In this document: in pieces, positions 1 through 6,169 of the stretch | Numbering within the stretch: the stretch's first letter is position 1 | Layout: each line of letters opens with the position of its first letter | Assembly: GCA_031264395.1 (NCBI GenBank) | Contig: JAISEB010000063.1 | Span: forward strand, 1 to 7,182 | Source of the DNA: Treponema sp. | Lineage (GTDB): Bacteria; Spirochaetota; Spirochaetia; Treponematales; Breznakiellaceae | Direction of reading: 5' to 3' | Length of the DNA stretch: 7,182 nt | Notes under the pieces: model-generated | Told to the model about the DNA's origin: nothing | The model's database searches: none | What the model saw: only the letters and a program-made list of their open reading frames with translations | Translations under genes and position numbers: made by a program

Positions 1-255
1 TCCTTTGAACAGCCGGCCCTTGACCGGGCCTTTGATCTGATGCGCGGGTGCGATGCGGTTATTGACAGCGGGTTTCCCGTGGGGGAAACAAACCGGGGCA
101 ATGTTGAACTGCTCCGCCGCGTCCTTGGCGGAGGGATGCGCTGCTATACCTTCCGTAAGCCCGCCGAGGCGGAGGCCCTTTTCGGCAAAGAGGCCCGAAA
201 GTTTTGTTATGCCGGTGGCATCTCCGTTCTGGAAGGAATAATTGATGGGTCCTGA
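1..255 (+). CDS. 3' end of an unidentified gene, possibly an ABC transporter ATPase C-terminal extension
   Basis: The reading frame is open from the first base and ends at TGA 253-255, leaving 84 C-terminal residues of a protein that starts outside the window. No Walker motif or other catalytic signature is present. The segment DAVIDSGFPVGETNRGN, followed by a Leu-rich helix and a C-terminal YAGGISVLEGI, resembles from memory the C-terminal extension found on some FecE/BtuD-type ATPases for iron-siderophore or corrinoid uptake. That assignment is an inference and weak. The gene overlaps the downstream chelatase gene by 11 nt (245-255), so the two are probably co-transcribed and translationally coupled. 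A transporter would fit a tetrapyrrole uptake and metal-handling operon, but an unrelated enzyme is equally possible. Confidence 0.6.
   Translation, partial: SFEQPALDRAFDLMRGCDAVIDSGFPVGETNRGNVELLRRVLGGGMRCYTFRKPAEAEALFGKEARKFCYAGGISVLEGIIDGS
231..237 (+). promoter_or_regulatory. Ribosome binding site of the ChlID gene
   Basis: GGAAGGA lies inside the 3' end of the upstream gene. It is 7 nt before ATG 245 but only 4 nt before the alternative TTG 242. The spacing favours ATG 245 as the start, giving an N-terminus of MGPESFFPF. Confidence 0.6.
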
Positions 256-1669
256 ATCCTTTTTTCCCTTTACCGCCGTGCTTGGTCAGGAAAGGATAAA
301 AAACGCGATTATATGGAATCTGGTGAACCCCCGTATCGGCGGAGCGTTGTTGTGCGGGGAAAAGGGAACCGCCAAGTCAACCCTTGTCCGGGGGGCGGCG
401 TTTCTTTCCGATATGCCCTTTGTCAATATCCCTCTCAATGCCAGCGAAGACAAACTGGCGGGGAGTATTGACATTGAGGCCGCCATAAAAGATGGACGGC
501 GTGTTTTCTCACCCGGCCTGCTTTATGCGGCGGACGGCGGCATACTCTATATCGACGAGGTGAATCTCCTCGCCGACCATATTGTCAACGCGCTGCTTGA
601 CCCGGCGGCAGACGGCGTGAACCGGGTCGAGAGGGAAGGCATCTCCTTCGAACATCAGAGCCGCTTCATCCTGATTGGCAGCATGAATGAGGAGGAAGGG
701 AGACTCCGTCCCCAGTTTCTTGACCGGTTCGGCCTCCTGGTTGCGGCGGAAAGCGAGAAGGATCCGGCGGTACGGGCGGGTATCATGCGCCGCCGCCTTG
801 AGTTTGAAAGATCCCCCGAAAGTTTCGTCCTGTGCTATAAAGAAGAAACCAGCGCGCTGCGCGGGAAGATACGCGAGGCGAAAACCCTGCTGCCCCGGGT
901 AAAAATCACCCGAAGCGCCATGAATCTTGCGGTTAGTTTCGCGACCCAGGTTCGGGCGGCAGGCCACAGGGGAGAAATGGCTGTTATTCAAACCGCCGCC
1001 GCCATTGCTGCCCTGGACAGGCGCGGCTCAATCACCCTTGAAGACATAAAGCTCGCCGCGGAATACGCCCTTCCCCACAGGACGCGGAATGCGGAGACAG
1101 GCGCGGCGGCCTTTCAGGAACAGCCGCCGGATACAAGCGCCGGTGAAAGGGAGCCGGAAAAGGCGCCGCGGGAAACAGATGAAAACGGAACCGTTGAAAA
1201 TGACGCGGAAGGCGCGAAGGAAGAACCTGGGGACAACGGCGCCTCAGGCGGCGATACGCAATGGCAGGACCGGAACGAGGCGGCGGAAGATGACGGCGCC
1301 CTTGACGTACAGGAAGCGGCGGAAATTTTTAACCTGAAACGGTGGAAAGAAGGGCCTGAGAAACAAAAGGCGAATTTGGGTTCCGGCAGACGGAAAAGCG
1401 CGGTGTCGAAAAACAGGCAGGGGCGTTATATCGGCTGGCGTGTAACGGACAGCGCCGGGGGAGCGGATCTCGCTTTTGACGCTACCTTTCGGGCCGCAGC
1501 GCCGTTCCAGAAGGCCCGCGAAAAGGCGCGGCAGGAGGCGGGCCTTGCGATTGCGGTTGAAAAAAGCGATCTCCGTGTCAAGGTTCGGGAAAAAAAACCG
1601 GAGGCTATATTCTCTTTGTTGTGGACGCCAGCGCGTCGATGGGGGCCAACAGGCGGATGGGCGAAGTGA
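245..1669 (+). CDS. Zero-frame ChlI-like product (AAA+ domain and acidic linker, no VWA)
   Basis: Without frameshifting the ribosome stops at TGA 1667-1669 and makes a 474-residue protein. It holds the entire AAA+ ATPase (Walker A, Walker B, sensor and arginine motifs), the lid and the acidic linker, but no VWA domain. The last 23 or so residues, beginning PEAIFSLLW, are read out of the conserved frame and look like a nonfunctional tail. Functionally this would match the small ChlI/BchI/CobS-type ATPase subunit, which forms a hexameric ring with the D subunit. No separate small-subunit gene is visible in this window. That it accumulates as a stable protein is an inference. Confidence 0.65.
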   Translation: MGPESFFPFTAVLGQERIKNAIIWNLVNPRIGGALLCGEKGTAKSTLVRGAAFLSDMPFVNIPLNASEDKLAGSIDIEAAIKDGRRVFSPGLLYAADGGILYIDEVNLLADHIVNALLDPAADGVNRVEREGISFEHQSRFILIGSMNEEEGRLRPQFLDRFGLLVAAESEKDPAVRAGIMRRRLEFERSPESFVLCYKEETSALRGKIREAKTLLPRVKITRSAMNLAVSFATQVRAAGHRGEMAVIQTAAAIAALDRRGSITLEDIKLAAEYALPHRTRNAETGAAAFQEQPPDTSAGEREPEKAPRETDENGTVENDAEGAKEEPGDNGASGGDTQWQDRNEAAEDDGALDVQEAAEIFNLKRWKEGPEKQKANLGSGRRKSAVSKNRQGRYIGWRVTDSAGGADLAFDATFRAAAPFQKAREKARQEAGLAIAVEKSDLRVKVREKKPEAIFSLLWTPARRWGPTGGWAK

Positions 1670-2175
1670 AAGCGGCGATTCTTTCGATGCTCGGCGTTTC
1701 CTACCAGAAACGCGATCAGGTCGCCCTTATCGCTTTCCGAAAGACCCAGGCTGAACTGCTCCTCGGCTTTACCCGTTCGGTCGATCTCGCCCGCAAGCGC
1801 CTCGCGGAGCTTCCCACAGGCGGGACGACGCCCCTGGCCGCGGGTCTCGAACTCGCATGGAAAACTCTCGCCGGATTAAAGCTCAAGGATAAAGACGCAC
1901 GGCCCACCCTCGTTCTGGTATCCGACGGCAGGGCCAGCGCCGGTTTGGGGAAAGCGCCCTTTCAGGAGGCCCTGGAAGCGGCGGAACGGCTCGGCAGACG
2001 GAAAATCAACGCCATCATCATTGATACGGAAAGCGGATTTCTGCGTTTTAAACTGTGCGAAAAGCTCGGCGAAAAGATGGGCGGTATTGTCATCACCATG
2101 GAAGAACTGCGCTCGGAGGGCATTGTTGAAGCGGTGTCGGCCTTCGGGGGACCGGAGCGGCGAATATGGCGATAA
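245..2175 (+). CDS. chlD: ChlID-type AAA+/VWA chelatase subunit, made by -1 frameshift
   Basis: Fused ATPase and VWA subunit of the magnesium/cobalt chelatase family, which drives metal insertion by the CobN/ChlH large subunit in the cytoplasm. Reading 245-1597, slipping back one base and continuing 1597-2175 gives 643 residues, a normal length for bacterial fused ChlID proteins. Visible in order: Walker A GEKGTAKST (38-46), Walker B ILYIDE (100-105), sensor GSMN (145-148), arginine-rich RLRPQFLDRFG (153-163), a lid domain to about 277, an acidic Pro/Glu/Asp-rich linker (about 280-362), then a VWA domain with a complete MIDAS: DASAS (461-465), TT (528-529) and D561 of SDGR. The linker and MIDAS are typical of ChlD. 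The gene is flanked by overlaps with its neighbours and lies directly before cobN, its expected partner. The split frame could also be a sequencing indel in the A8 run or an authentic mutation. Intact motifs on both sides and the in-phase slippery heptamer favour programmed frameshifting. Confidence 0.82.
1591..1597 (+). promoter_or_regulatory. Slippery heptamer A AAA AAA for -1 ribosomal frameshifting
   Basis: An A8 run covers 1590-1597. In the upstream frame it is read GAA AAA AAA CCG, so A AAA AAA sits in the X XXY YYZ phase needed for tandem -1 slippage. The -1 frame then reads ACC GGA GGC and enters the conserved VWA strand at once. A weak Shine-Dalgarno-like AAGG lies at 1580-1583, 7 nt upstream. 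A 5-bp hairpin (GACGC 1624-1628 with GCGTC 1633-1637) lies 26 nt downstream, farther than is usual for a stimulator. Transcriptional slippage on the A run, or an indel error, would give the same picture. Confidence 0.7.
1597..2175 (+). CDS. VWA (MIDAS) half of the ChlID protein, read in the -1 frame
   Basis: This is the second half of the frameshifted gene, 192 residues from the slip point to TAA 2173-2175. It starts with TGGYILFVVDASASM, where the hydrophobic strand and MIDAS DxSxS motif match the start of ChlD VWA domains. TT at 1825-1830 and the Asp at 1924 supply the other MIDAS ligands. The frame is open upstream only to the TGA at 1558-1560, so the switch must occur between about 1561 and 1669. 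The first usable internal start, GTG 1621, would remove the first beta strand and has no well-spaced Shine-Dalgarno sequence. Independent translation as a free VWA protein is therefore unlikely. It is best read as part of the 643-residue fusion. Confidence 0.75.
   Translation, partial: TGGYILFVVDASASMGANRRMGEVKAAILSMLGVSYQKRDQVALIAFRKTQAELLLGFTRSVDLARKRLAELPTGGTTPLAAGLELAWKTLAGLKLKDKDARPTLVLVSDGRASAGLGKAPFQEALEAAERLGRRKINAIIIDTESGFLRFKLCEKLGEKMGGIVITMEELRSEGIVEAVSAFGGPERRIWR
2154..2168 (+). promoter_or_regulatory. cobN ribosome binding site and start, overlapping the ChlID 3' end
   Basis: GGAG at 2154-2157 is 8 nt before ATG 2166. The ChlID stop TAA is at 2173-2175, so the two coding regions overlap by 10 nt. 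The cobN frame has a stop at 2127-2129 and no start codon between it and ATG 2166, so this is the furthest upstream start possible. The overlap suggests translational coupling, with ribosomes finishing the VWA frame feeding cobN. Confidence 0.6.
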
Positions 2176-5100
2176 AATGGGACGGTATCTACGGCCTCAG
2201 AGAAAACGAAAGCGAAGACGGGTATGTCTCGATGGCCGCGGAAGAAAAAACAAAAAGCGGAAAACCGGTCATCGGTATTTTTGTGCATTATCATTACGTT
2301 GAACACAAAGACACAAAACATATCGACGCCCTTATCGAAGCCTGCCGCCGCAAAGGGGCGATTCCTCTGGCGTTTTACAGCAACGTTATGCCCGAAGGGG
2401 ATTATGAGGGGCTGAACGGCGCTTTTCAAAAATTTTGCCGCCGCGGTGGAGAAACGATAATTGATACGCTGCTCGTTACGATTGGCCACAGCCAGACAGC
2501 TCTGGGCGCTCCGGGGAGCGGCGCCGTAGGCTTCAATCAAAGCATTTTTGAAAGCCTTGACGTTCCTGTCATTCAGGCCATGACGACATTCTTCACGGAA
2601 AGAGAATGGCGCGAATCAATCGCCGGCATGGATATGACGCTCCTCACTTCAAACATCTACCAGCCGGAGTTCGACGGCCAGATCATTACCACGGTGATCG
2701 CTGCCGTTGAGCATATCCCGGTGCCTGAGGGGGTACAGGATAAATACACCCCTATAGCTGATCGCGTTGAAAAGGTTGTTGCCCTGGCGATCAACTGGGC
2801 GCGGCTGCGCCAAAAAAAATGGAGCGAAAAGAAAGCGGCAATTATCCTGCATAACATGCCTCCCCGGGCCGACATGATCGGCTGCGCCTACGGTCTTGAT
2901 ACCCCCGCTTCTGTGTGGAACATGATAAACGCCATGCGGGAAGCGGGTTTCCGCCTCGATTATGATTTCAAAGACGGGAAAGAGATCATCGGCAAAATTA
3001 CTTCCGGCCTGACTAACGACACGACTTTTCTTTCGGAACAGGAGATCCTTGAAAGAGGCGCGGCGGTCATCAACCGGGATGAGTGGAAGAGGATGTTCGC
3101 CGGTTTTCCCGAAAAGGCTCTCCGGCAGCTTGAGCGGGACTGGGGAAGGGCTCCCGGAGAGTTCATGACGGCGGAGGACAAAATCCTCCTTCCGGGTATT
3201 TTGAACGGCAATCTTTTTATCGGACTCCAGCCGCCGAGAGCTTTCGAAGAAAAGGCCGAGGAATGTTACCATTCTACGGATATTGTCTGCCCCTGGCAGT
3301 ACCTCGCGTTTTACCGGTGGATTGAAAACTCCTTCGGCGCCGATGTCATAATCCACGCGGGAACCCACGGCACCCTTGAATGGCTTCCGGGTAAGGAAAA
3401 GGGGCTTTCTGAGGAATGCTTCCCCGATATCGCCATCGGCACATTGCCGCATCTTTACCCGTACATAATCGACGTGCCCGGCGAAGGAGCCCAGGCGAAA
3501 CGGCGGAGCGCCGCCGTGATCATCGATCATCTGATTCCCTCAATGCGTGAAAGCGGCCTCTACGGCGATCTCCTTGCCCTTGACGAAGGGATAAGCGCAT
3601 ACCGTCACGCGAAGGAAAATGATCCCGGAAAACTTCACTCAGCTGCGGCGCTTATATGGAAACGTGCCGCCGCACAGCATTTTGACCGGGACCTGTGTTT
3701 GGAGGAGGCCGCCTTTATAAGGGAGCCTGAACCGGGTATTGAGAAACTGCACCGCCTTCTTGAAAGGATAAAGTATTCAAAGATAAAAGACGGCCTCCAT
3801 ATCTTCGGCATGGTTCCCAAGGCCGAACGTTATGACAACCTCGTTACGCTGCTTTCGGAACTGAAAAAGGAGGATCCGGCCCTGGTACGGCAAAAACTCG
3901 ACGCCGTTGGGGACGAGTTGAAATACTTCATACGCGGCATGGAAGGCCGCTTTGTTCCACCTGGCGGCAGCGGCGCGCCAAGCCGGGGTAATATCAACAT
4001 CCTTCCCACAGGGCGCAACTTCTACATGATTGATCCCCAGGCGATTCCAAGCCGGGCCGCCTGGGAAACCGGCGGCATCCTCGCCCAACAGTTACTGGAA
4101 CGCGGTATCGCCGATACAGGCAGCCTTCCCGAAACCGCCGCTATTGTCGTGTACGCCGGCGAGACCATAAAAACCTGCGGCGACGACATTGCGGAGATCC
4201 TGCGTCTCTACGGCGTACGTCCCGTGTGGGCTGGCGGCACAAACCATGTCTCAGGCATTGAGGTCATTCCGCTTGAGGAACTCAAACGCCCCCGGATCGA
4301 TGTGGTGGCGCGCATCAGCGGTCTCTTCCGTGATATGTTTCCCAATCTGAGCAATATGATCGACGATGCGGTAAACATGATCGCGAATCTTGACGAGAGC
4401 CCGGAAGAGAATTTCGTTAAAAAACATATTCTTGCGGATATAGAGAAACTCGCATCCCAGGGACACGGTGAAAATGAGGCGCGGGAACTTGCGGGACTGC
4501 GGGTCTTCGGCTGTCCGCCGGGAAACTACGGAGCGGGTGTTGACATAATGATTAACAGCAGAAAATGGGAAAGTAACGCGGACCTGGCGAAGGTTTACGT
4601 CAACTGGAGTGCCCACGGCTACAGTAAAAAAATTCACGGCGAAAAACTGCCGGACCTTTTTATGAGGCGTCTTGAAAGCTGTACCGTTACGGTAAAAAAC
4701 ATTTCGTCCTGGGAATCCGACATGCTGGATGACGACGACTATTACAACTACCACGGCGGCCTCATAAGCGCGGTAAAGGCCGCAAGCGGGAAAACTCCGG
4801 CCTCATATTCGACCAACTGCGCCGACCCTGAACGCCCGGCGACAAGCAGTATTCAGGAAGACGCCGCGCGCATTATGCGGGCGCGTATCAACAACCCCCT
4901 TTGGGTAAAGGGACTCAAGGCACACGGTTTTCGCGGCGCCCAGGAGTTTTCCGCCATGGTGGATTTTGTTTTCGGCTGGGACGCGGCAGCCGGCATCATT
5001 GAGGACTGGATGTACGACTCAATCGCCGGTACCTATCTTCTGGACAAAGACCTGCGCGGGTGGATCAGGCAAAATAATCCCTACGCGCTCAGGGCAATGA

Positions 5101-5222
5101 GCGAACGCCTTCTGGAAGCCGCCCAGCGGGGCATGTGGAACGCCGGTGAAGAAACACTCGAGGAACTGCGGAAAATCTACCTTGAAACCGAGGGCGATCT
5201 GGAAGGGAGGCAGTCAATATAA
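2166..5222 (+). CDS. cobN: CobN-type cobalt/magnesium chelatase large subunit, short at the N-terminus
   Basis: Large, tetrapyrrole-binding subunit of the CobN/ChlH/BchH family. In cobalamin synthesis CobN inserts Co2+ into hydrogenobyrinate a,c-diamide using an AAA+/VWA motor, here the preceding gene. It has 1018 residues and no signal peptide. Family motifs seen: HAGTHGTLEWLPGK (397-410), a Cys/Pro-rich FGCPPGNYGAG near 783, and the C-terminal DDDDYYNYHGG (855-865), a region conserved in CobN/ChlH. The protein begins MAIKWDGIYG, which in longer CobN proteins is the junction after an N-terminal domain of roughly 150-200 residues. That domain is absent here, and a stop in frame at 2127-2129 prevents extension. 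Family members, from memory, usually have 1100-1300 or more residues. The substrate (corrinoid, another tetrapyrrole, or a salvage substrate) is not shown by the sequence. The association with a ChlID gene and lack of photosynthesis genes favours cobalt. Confidence 0.88.
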   Translation: MAIKWDGIYGLRENESEDGYVSMAAEEKTKSGKPVIGIFVHYHYVEHKDTKHIDALIEACRRKGAIPLAFYSNVMPEGDYEGLNGAFQKFCRRGGETIIDTLLVTIGHSQTALGAPGSGAVGFNQSIFESLDVPVIQAMTTFFTEREWRESIAGMDMTLLTSNIYQPEFDGQIITTVIAAVEHIPVPEGVQDKYTPIADRVEKVVALAINWARLRQKKWSEKKAAIILHNMPPRADMIGCAYGLDTPASVWNMINAMREAGFRLDYDFKDGKEIIGKITSGLTNDTTFLSEQEILERGAAVINRDEWKRMFAGFPEKALRQLERDWGRAPGEFMTAEDKILLPGILNGNLFIGLQPPRAFEEKAEECYHSTDIVCPWQYLAFYRWIENSFGADVIIHAGTHGTLEWLPGKEKGLSEECFPDIAIGTLPHLYPYIIDVPGEGAQAKRRSAAVIIDHLIPSMRESGLYGDLLALDEGISAYRHAKENDPGKLHSAAALIWKRAAAQHFDRDLCLEEAAFIREPEPGIEKLHRLLERIKYSKIKDGLHIFGMVPKAERYDNLVTLLSELKKEDPALVRQKLDAVGDELKYFIRGMEGRFVPPGGSGAPSRGNINILPTGRNFYMIDPQAIPSRAAWETGGILAQQLLERGIADTGSLPETAAIVVYAGETIKTCGDDIAEILRLYGVRPVWAGGTNHVSGIEVIPLEELKRPRIDVVARISGLFRDMFPNLSNMIDDAVNMIANLDESPEENFVKKHILADIEKLASQGHGENEARELAGLRVFGCPPGNYGAGVDIMINSRKWESNADLAKVYVNWSAHGYSKKIHGEKLPDLFMRRLESCTVTVKNISSWESDMLDDDDYYNYHGGLISAVKAASGKTPASYSTNCADPERPATSSIQEDAARIMRARINNPLWVKGLKAHGFRGAQEFSAMVDFVFGWDAAAGIIEDWMYDSIAGTYLLDKDLRGWIRQNNPYALRAMSERLLEAAQRGMWNAGEETLEELRKIYLETEGDLEGRQSI

Positions 5223-6169
5223 CCCAACTGTTCACGAATGTAACGGGCGTGTTCATCCCGGTTACCGCTTATCAGTTCCAGAACAAGGTATTCCGGTTTT
5301 AGGCGGCCCAGAAAACCGTTGATACGCCCTGTTGTAAAAGGTTTGTGCGTATCAATCTTTATGATATGGCTTTGCAGGGCGATTATTTTTTCAAAATAAT
5401 CGCCTGAAAGGGTGAACGGGTTGGCCCGGGTTTTTTCCACATATTCGCCGCTCAGGGACATATGGAGATGAACGCCTTTTATAAAGCTTGTATCACGGTA
5501 CAGCTCAAGTACGCTTTCGATATAATCACAGGCTTCATCGGGGCTTCGTATCTTTGTGTTGGTGTTCAGGAGATGTCCGGTATCAAGCATAACGCCTTTG
5601 TTTTTATAATTCACCCCTTCAAGAAGACGGCAGGTAATTTCAGGCCGTGTCATAGTAAGGCCGGTCCACCAGAGATTCTCGAAAAGCAGGGTAAAGGAAT
5701 CGGCGCTGTTGTCAAAGATCTCGTTGACCAGCTCAATTGCCGCTTCAATTACTTCCCCATCTTTCCAGGGCGTTTTGCCGGTAACAGACTGATCGAGAGT
5801 CTCGTTTGACACATGAAATACCACATACTCAGGCGAGTAAGAACGGGCAAAGTCAAGATTTTTCCGGAAGCCTTTAACAAGGGCCTGCCGGTTTAATCCG
5901 CCTATTATTTTCCTTATCATTTCCTCCGAGCCGTATTCGGCAAGCATATAGCTCATATTGTTATTCCAGAAGCCAATCCAATCGTGTAGGTATCTAAGAT
6001 GAACGCCAATAACATCATCCCGTTGAACGATACCCCTTTCATCCGGGCCGCCTTCCATAAGTTCAAGACCGTCAAGGCCGAGGTCTTTATAAAATTTTTC
6101 CAGGTCCGCATGATCCCCGTACCGGGGCAGATCGTGAAAACTCGTTGTCATGTTGGTAAGGAGTTTCAT
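5177..6169 (-). CDS. AP-endonuclease-2/xylose-isomerase-like TIM-barrel protein, possibly CbiR-like
   Basis: A 330-residue soluble protein with the layout of the sugar-phosphate isomerase/epimerase and endonuclease IV superfamily. Likely metal or catalytic residues fall at the ends of successive beta strands: H57 (GVHLRY), H119 (VVFHVSN), E164 (LLFENLWW), D196 and H199 (MLDTGHLL), H234/H236 (GVHLHM), H275 (KIDTHKP) and E298 (LVLELIS). This is consistent with a divalent-metal, often zinc, active site. Its ATG shares ATGA with the stop of the upstream CobN-like gene, so the two are coupled and probably act on the same tetrapyrrole. CbiR, a corrinoid amidohydrolase used in cobamide salvage and remodelling, belongs to this superfamily. 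A CbiR-like role is an attractive but unproved inference; a sugar isomerase is the main alternative. The last dozen or so residues (CLPSRSPSVSR) are antisense to the end of cobN and may be a nonconserved tail. Confidence 0.8.
   Translation of the reverse strand: MKLLTNMTTSFHDLPRYGDHADLEKFYKDLGLDGLELMEGGPDERGIVQRDDVIGVHLRYLHDWIGFWNNNMSYMLAEYGSEEMIRKIIGGLNRQALVKGFRKNLDFARSYSPEYVVFHVSNETLDQSVTGKTPWKDGEVIEAAIELVNEIFDNSADSFTLLFENLWWTGLTMTRPEITCRLLEGVNYKNKGVMLDTGHLLNTNTKIRSPDEACDYIESVLELYRDTSFIKGVHLHMSLSGEYVEKTRANPFTLSGDYFEKIIALQSHIIKIDTHKPFTTGRINGFLGRLKPEYLVLELISGNRDEHARYIREQLGYIDCLPSRSPSVSR
5240..5265. other. Imperfect hairpin just after the cobN stop
   Basis: GTAAC GGG and CCC G GTTAC pair as an 8-bp stem with one bulged G and a 9-nt loop, 17 nt beyond the cobN stop. 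No T-tract follows on either strand, so it is not a canonical intrinsic terminator. It lies inside the TIM-barrel coding sequence. A weak termination or 3'-end stabilising role for the cobN transcript is possible but speculative. Confidence 0.3.
5378..5404. repeat. Perfect 12-bp inverted repeat with 3-nt loop inside the TIM-barrel gene
   Basis: GGCGATTATTTT (5378-5389) and AAAATAATCGCC (5393-5404) are exact reverse complements separated by TTC. On the minus strand the element encodes GDYFEKIIA of the TIM-barrel protein. It lies 156 nt past the cobN stop. No T-run follows on either strand, so standard Rho-independent termination is not supported. The AT-rich inner stem makes it a plausible RNA hairpin or protein-binding palindrome, or simply a coding coincidence. 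Confidence 0.5.

Noticed and set aside
1621..2175. VWA protein as an independent gene starting at GTG 1621
   Set aside because: The start would fall inside the first beta strand just before the MIDAS aspartate, and the nearest GGAGG (1600-1604) is 16 nt away. The conserved frame continues upstream to the A8 slip site.
245..2175. Broken chlD pseudogene
   Set aside because: Only one frame change is present, at an in-phase slippery run, with all AAA+ and MIDAS residues intact on both sides and good overlaps with neighbours. Decay would be expected to add other lesions.
1962..2540. Minus-strand open frame across the ChlID/cobN junction
   Set aside because: It lies opposite two well-supported coding regions and shows no family resemblance.
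2649..3530. Long minus-strand open frame (293 codons) opposite cobN
   Set aside because: It is antisense to the well-conserved core of CobN, including the HxGTHG motif region, and its translation shows no recognisable domain. It is a shadow of biased codon use.
5240..5404. Rho-independent terminator between the convergent operons
   Set aside because: Both stem-loops lack a following T-tract on either strand and lie inside the TIM-barrel coding region.
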